The notes beneath the pieces were generated by a model. The model saw only the letters and a list, made by a program, of their open reading frames with translations, was not told where the DNA came from and did not search any database. Shown in pieces: positions 59,589 through 64,000 of a DNA stretch of 64,000 nucleotides. Numbering within the stretch: the stretch's first letter is position 1; every line of letters starts with the position of its first letter. Source of the DNA: Biscogniauxia marginata (lineage: Eukaryota; Ascomycota; Sordariomycetes; Xylariales; Xylariaceae); contig MU404195.1 in assembly GCA_022695795.1 (NCBI GenBank), positions 22,056 through 86,055 of the forward strand, given 5' to 3'. The position numbers and the translations under genes were made by a program.

Positions 59589-60578
59589 CTAGTCCGAGGA
59601 GATCGTCACCTCGACTGTCGCAGCCGTGATGCTCGCAATGTCCTTCCAGGAAACATTGTCGTTAATCCAACCAACCTCAATTTCTCCGCAGCATATGACG
59701 AAAAGTTTCGGCTTCCCATCAGGGCCCCTGCCCATCTCAACACCCGTCGGGCTGATTAACTTATCCATCACCTTTTTGGACTCCGTATTCCTCTTGAGGA
59801 CGCTTTTCACTAGAGTGCCCTCCATGTAGTTTACCGTAAAAGCGGAAGAGGCGTCCGGCAGTACTTGAAATCCATCACAATGCCGAAGATCGTCCTTAAC
59901 CAGCTCCACCGGTCCAGTGATGCGTAAAGGCATATCGGGATTTGTGTCGTCCAATTTGTACGGTACGCGGTGAATTGAACCAACACTATAATTCGAGTAC
60001 CAGATATATCCGTCGACAATACACACGCGGTTCACGCCGAAAAAAGAATCCGCGTCCTTAGGCTTCATTGATTCCTCATCGGCTAGCAAAACCGAGCTTT
60101 TGCCTGTCGTTACGTCCAAGCACTGGATGCATGTCCGTGCGGAGTCAGCCACTAGGGTGAAACGTTCCGTTACTGGGCAAAGCCCGAGGGCTAGAACGAT
60201 GTCCTGGACGTCGCCCATCTTTGTCACCTTGGCTGGGCTACTGCCATCTGGGCTCAGTTGTAGATGCCACACGGCGAACGCTTCCCATCTCGCCGTAACC
60301 ACATCGCTGATCTCCGAAGTAATAACGCTGTACTCGTCGTTACGGCCAGGAATGGGGCACAGATTAAGTGCCGCTCCAACGCCAGGGAAAGTACATATTG
60401 GCTCCGGTACTGCGTCTGGGTCTTCGGCCTTGATGTTGTATACCACCGGTTCGGCAAGACTTGCCGCCAAAATCTGATTGTTCGGTCGAACTGCAAGTCC
60501 CTCAATCCAAGAATCTGCGGGAAGTTGGGTCACGAGGACGACATCCACGTCATCATCGGCCATCATGTAATAATACAT
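59589..60578 (-). CDS. SMP-30/gluconolactonase-like six-bladed beta-propeller protein
   Basis: Intronless, 329 residues from the ATG at 60578; in-frame ATGs at 60566 and 60563 are equally good starts and would leave MADDDVDVV at the N-terminus. Repeated propeller strands include SWIEGLAVRPNNQILAASLA, DIVLALGLCPVTERFTLVAD, FFGVNRVCIVDGYIWYSN and ISPTGVEMGRGPDGKPKLFV. The pattern is that of SMP-30/strictosidine synthase-like fungal proteins, often annotated as calcium-dependent phosphotriesterase superfamily. There is no signal peptide, so it is probably cytosolic. Fungal members often occur near metabolite genes and may act as lactonases or non-catalytic partners. The substrate is unknown. Confidence 0.75.
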   Translation of the reverse strand: MYYYMMADDDVDVVLVTQLPADSWIEGLAVRPNNQILAASLAEPVVYNIKAEDPDAVPEPICTFPGVGAALNLCPIPGRNDEYSVITSEISDVVTARWEAFAVWHLQLSPDGSSPAKVTKMGDVQDIVLALGLCPVTERFTLVADSARTCIQCLDVTTGKSSVLLADEESMKPKDADSFFGVNRVCIVDGYIWYSNYSVGSIHRVPYKLDDTNPDMPLRITGPVELVKDDLRHCDGFQVLPDASSAFTVNYMEGTLVKSVLKRNTESKKVMDKLISPTGVEMGRGPDGKPKLFVICCGEIEVGWINDNVSWKDIASITAATVEVTISSD

Positions 60579-61873
60579 TAACGTCTGCTGATATGTCGAT
60601 ATTGTGTATGGGGTGCGGAGGAGAGGTAGAAAAGAGAAGAAGAAAAAATTAGTAAGAAAAAAGGAGACGCTTGAAGTTGGATGGATGACACGCAGGGTGG
60701 TGCGGCGCAGTCCCCCCCAGCTCTCTTTAAAAGACCGGTGCAGCTGAGGTTGCTCCCATGCTGCAATTTAGCACATGCAGTGGATCACTCTAATGCCCTC
60801 TGTCGATGCTGTCCAGTGCACATCTTATCTGCTACTAGTTGACGCCGGCCGAGCCCAATTCGGCATCGTTCTTAAGATCTTCCTAGGGATCGGGTCAGGG
60901 AGCAGGTTGCCGACAGCATCTCTAGCCAATGTCGACCGATAAACCCCACACGAACAGCTTTCCGGGACACTAGTTATCGACTATTTCTCTTCGGCCGCGC
61001 ACTTTTTCTTGCGCGTGTTCGCAAGTCGCTGTTGGCATTCGACAAGATGAAATCCAGCCGCCACAGTTTTTGGAGCGTCCACTCCGACGGAGATGCATGT
61101 TTGAGGGGCTGTCTATTCTGGGCCTGCGTTTGAAAAAAGGTAGGGTCCGTGCCAAATGAACCTAAGTTATGACGAGAATGGTCTTCGAGTTTATCTTGGG
61201 GGAAAAGAGTTGAACTTGGGACGTACGGGAGAAAAGAGGTGCGGAACGGATTAAGGCCCGGGTTCGCCTCGGTGTAGGTACCTTGGATAAGTCGCTAGAC
61301 AACGCGCCAGCGAACTAGCTAATTTAGTGGGAGATCATATGTCAGCCAATCAGATCGGCTAGGCGTAACACTTCCTAGGTTAAACCGTGTAAGGCACTTG
61401 CAATAATCTACCTAGGTAGGTACCTATGTACCTAAAACTAGTAAGGCTTGTGGATAATTACCCAAGGTCAATAAGATAGCAAATATAAAATATAGTACTT
61501 ATCTTAGGTAAGGTTGATTATATAGAACTGCCGACTTTATTAGAGATGTAGCCCTGCATAGAGGGCTGTCCAAGTTAGATCTGGCTGTAGGTAACTATGT
61601 ACCTAAGTAGGGATATATCGAGAATTAGATCATACTCATTTCTATACAACAGTGAGGAGACTCCGCTTTTAGCTAGGCTGTTACTTGTTATAATGAAGCA
61701 AAAAAGCCATCTCTTTCCAGAACTATTCGACTGGGCTCAGCTTGCAACCCCGCAAAATAACCCCTCGGACCGTCAAGTATAATAAAATCCTTGTTCCCGG
61801 TGGCCCGGCCGCTATGTTTTGCGATACGTTGAGCAGAGCATTCGGGCCGATAGGTATACTGGGTATTCATCAT

Positions 61874-61896
61874 TATATATATATATATATATATAT
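61874..61896. repeat. (AT)n microsatellite
   Basis: An uninterrupted TA dinucleotide tract of about 23 bases. It makes the short open frames around it look Tyr/Ile-rich. Confidence 0.9.
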
Positions 61897-61919
61897 TATA
61901 AACTGTAGCGGCGCTCAAT

Positions 61920-62390
61920 CGTAGCACTTCCTATTGCTACGCGTTTCATCGTCCGTGAGAACCTCGGTTAATTGATTGTCGAGCTTCTATACTTGTCCTT
62001 CTATTCCAAGGATATCGGCTGAAAGTTCTCCGACTTTGCATATTCTAGTTCGTATTCACTATTATCTTCGGCTCCCTTCCCGGCCATTTGAAACGCTTTG
62101 AGCGATGTCAACATTATCCATTTACCTCATTCAATAAGATGGCGACGAAGTCTATTAAGGTCGCAGACTACTAACTGTAGATCGAGTTAGTAACGCATTC
62201 TACGATCGAGGAAGGCGGATGTCCGGGGTGAAGAGGGGGTTAACTCTTCTGGGCTAAACACTATTGGAAGAGTATTAGAATGTGCTGGATGCTCGAGGTA
62301 AGCTCTCAGTACTTCTCCGCGAAGATGAGTTCTATAAACGAGAGTAGCGATTTGAGCTTTATCTGCCGGGGGACTGGAGAGGCACAATTG
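61920..62390 (-). pseudogene. possible decayed coding sequence, family unknown
   Basis: On the minus strand one frame reads protein-like with a few stops: IATLVYRTHLRGEVLRAYLE, then after a stop DLNRLRRHLIE, then after another stop MAGKGAEDNSEYELEYAKS. The persistence of one frame across three stops suggests a degraded gene rather than chance. I cannot name a family. Confidence 0.25.
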
Positions 62391-63861
62391 AGACTAACGG
62401 TCCTAGAGGGGGCATAATTATCTAGCCATTATTCTTAGTCTAATAGTGACCTTATATGCCGATCATCCTCAGTCTGTTGTGCACCTATCAAGTCCCTTTG
62501 ACACTATATTATTTCCTACCTTTATATTATGTGCCATGTACCTGTCTCCGTACATAGGCTGCTTTGCTTCCTGGTCATTACTCTGGTCTATGCATCATGA
62601 ACAGGTTGTTCCTCATAAGGCAGTTTTATTTCTGGCTAGGGTGTATCATGTCGTGACGTCCTCTCTTTGTCCCTAAATCACATTCGTGGTATCTAAGAAT
62701 AACTACCTAGTTGCGCTGATATTGCGACAGGTTGCGAGGCCTCTCTATATACGCCTCCAGAAGTGGTCTGCAAAGAGTTGTTCAATGGAAGACAGTGGTT
62801 ATTAAACTCGCCATAATTTAAGGAGAAATAGATCTTAAGATTGATGTGCCTAGATAATGCTCGCATCATAGGATTTTATATAAGTCTCCTCTGATGAATG
62901 TTTCTCACAGTGATTTTGCCAAACTCACTGGGTTTGTATGAGGCTAGAAACCATGTGCCAACTAGACCGCAGACTGAACATACCAACACATTTCCCGGGA
63001 TCTTAGGTGTCATTGCCGTAAAGCTAAAGGTCTTCAGCTCTTCTTTGATTTCTAGAAATAAGTAAACCGGATATTATGTTCCTAGCCGCGATAACCAATC
63101 CTCACTTGCCGTAAAGACTCGTGATGACCTCATAGATATTATTCGATGTATAATGAACCACGGAGATATACCTCGTTTGCAGTGGACGAGATACCACTTC
63201 GGAATCAGGAAATATTTTAAAGGGGTTCAATTAATATCATAAAATGACTAGAATAGGGCTTTCAGCCTGGCCACGTGTGTGAAGATAATATTAAACTTGT
63301 GGACAACTACTAAACTTAGGTTCACAATTTTCCATATTACAGAGCTGATTCATTTGATTAAATTCGTGGAAGTATTAATCTTTACACCGAGTTTACTTCA
63401 TCCTAGGTCCCATGACAATGCCATCCTATAACCCGACTTAATTTAACTCCTGGATTTCATTACTACAGATAGAGCTCAGAAGGCTACGAAACTCCTAATA
63501 GCTGCAAACGACGACCTCGGGGATCACCTTCTTTTGAACAAAAAGAATTGAACTGTAGTAGTATACTATCACGCTAGTGTCTTAAGGAATATCCTGATGC
63601 CTCCTGATTATTTACCGAGTAGTTTGTCCTGGAATTATTCGTTGATTGTCTTTCTAGGGTATAAACCGTATTCGTACTAATACATAATATCTAGACAGTC
63701 GGACCTGTCCAAGAAGCTCGTACCAGAAACGCTACACATGCCCAAATATGTCACCTTCCCAGACTAAACAGAGACATAACATACTAATCATCCTTATCCT
63801 TCTGGCAGCATACATACTAAAATTTCAAGAAATTTATACCGAGACAACACTTATAAAAAAA

Positions 63862-63883
63862 GGGGGGGGGGGGGGGGGGGGGG
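63862..63883. repeat. 22-G homopolymer
   Basis: An unbroken run of 22 G, followed by about 117 bases that are A/C-rich with AAACCC words. Such a run and the sudden strand skew suggest the low-quality end of an assembled contig rather than native sequence. Confidence 0.7.
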
Positions 63884-64000
63884 TTTAGAAGCAGCCCCAA
63901 AAAAAACCCAAAACCACGGTAAACCCAAAAACACATTTACATTAAACCCTACCCACGGGCCACAAAAAAGTTACCAAGCCCCATTTAAAATCGCGGCCCA
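63884..64000. other. skewed low-complexity terminal sequence
   Basis: Rich in A and C with repeated CCCAAAA and CCCTA-like words. No gene. Probably assembly-end noise; a degenerate subtelomeric sequence is an unlikely alternative. Confidence 0.5.

Larger units (their letters stand above)
60579..63861. other. 3.3-kb gene-poor right flank
   Basis: Beyond the SMP-30-like promoter I see no intact gene. It contains TAGGTAGGTACC at 61412-61423, an (AT)n tract at about 61874-61896, and a possible decayed coding segment at 61920-62390. Confidence 0.45.

Noticed and set aside
63930..63965. telomeric repeat suggested by CCCTA-like words
   Set aside because: No tandem CCCTAA array; words are irregular and lie in apparent assembly-end noise.

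Overview
The window is chromosomal DNA of a filamentous ascomycete (Pezizomycotina, probably Sordariomycetes). The evidence is short phase-consistent introns (mostly 43-139 nt, GTANGT donors, CTAAC-like branch sites), a fungal rhodopsin-domain (Pth11-like) receptor-type gene, fungal-specific genes (SPC19, sho1, ro-10, SQT1), an intron-bearing tRNA-Phe, and an AT-rich Ty3/gypsy element whose mutations match repeat-induced point mutation (RIP).

Region 1 (1-26 kb) is accessory, gene-poor DNA. It holds widely spaced genes separated by kilobases of apparently decayed sequence: a 7-TM rhodopsin-domain membrane protein, an alpha/beta hydrolase, a SAM methyltransferase, a short-chain dehydrogenase, a UbiA-family prenyltransferase/terpene cyclase and a phytanoyl-CoA-type Fe(II)/2-oxoglutarate dioxygenase. 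A conserved-looking gene of unknown function and a doubtful small Cys-rich ORF also lie here. Together the enzymes look like a dispersed terpenoid secondary-metabolite set; the combination recalls fumagillin-type pathways, but no PKS or P450 is visible.

Region 2 (26.8-34.4 kb) is core genome: DASH subunit SPC19, osmosensor SHO1, a zinc-knuckle gene with an apparent frameshift, and a tRNA-Phe(GAA).

Region 3 (about 34.5-43 kb) is a nested transposon island. A 7.5-kb RIP-mutated Ty3/gypsy element, with pol on the minus strand and a 5-bp target duplication, sits in one arm of an older inverted-repeat element. A scarcely mutated solo LTR of a related family, with its own 5-bp duplication, sits near the centre of the same inverted-repeat element. 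Region 43-47 kb is gene-free.

Region 4 (47-56 kb) is core again: RO10 (dynactin p24-like), a vacuolar-type amino-acid transporter, ribosome assembly chaperone SQT1, and mitochondrial sulfide:quinone oxidoreductase. Between the last two lies a two-exon gene for an 80-residue secreted Cys-rich peptide.

Region 5 (56-64 kb) is gene-poor, with one SMP-30-like beta-propeller gene. It ends in a 22-G run and skewed low-complexity sequence that looks like a contig end.
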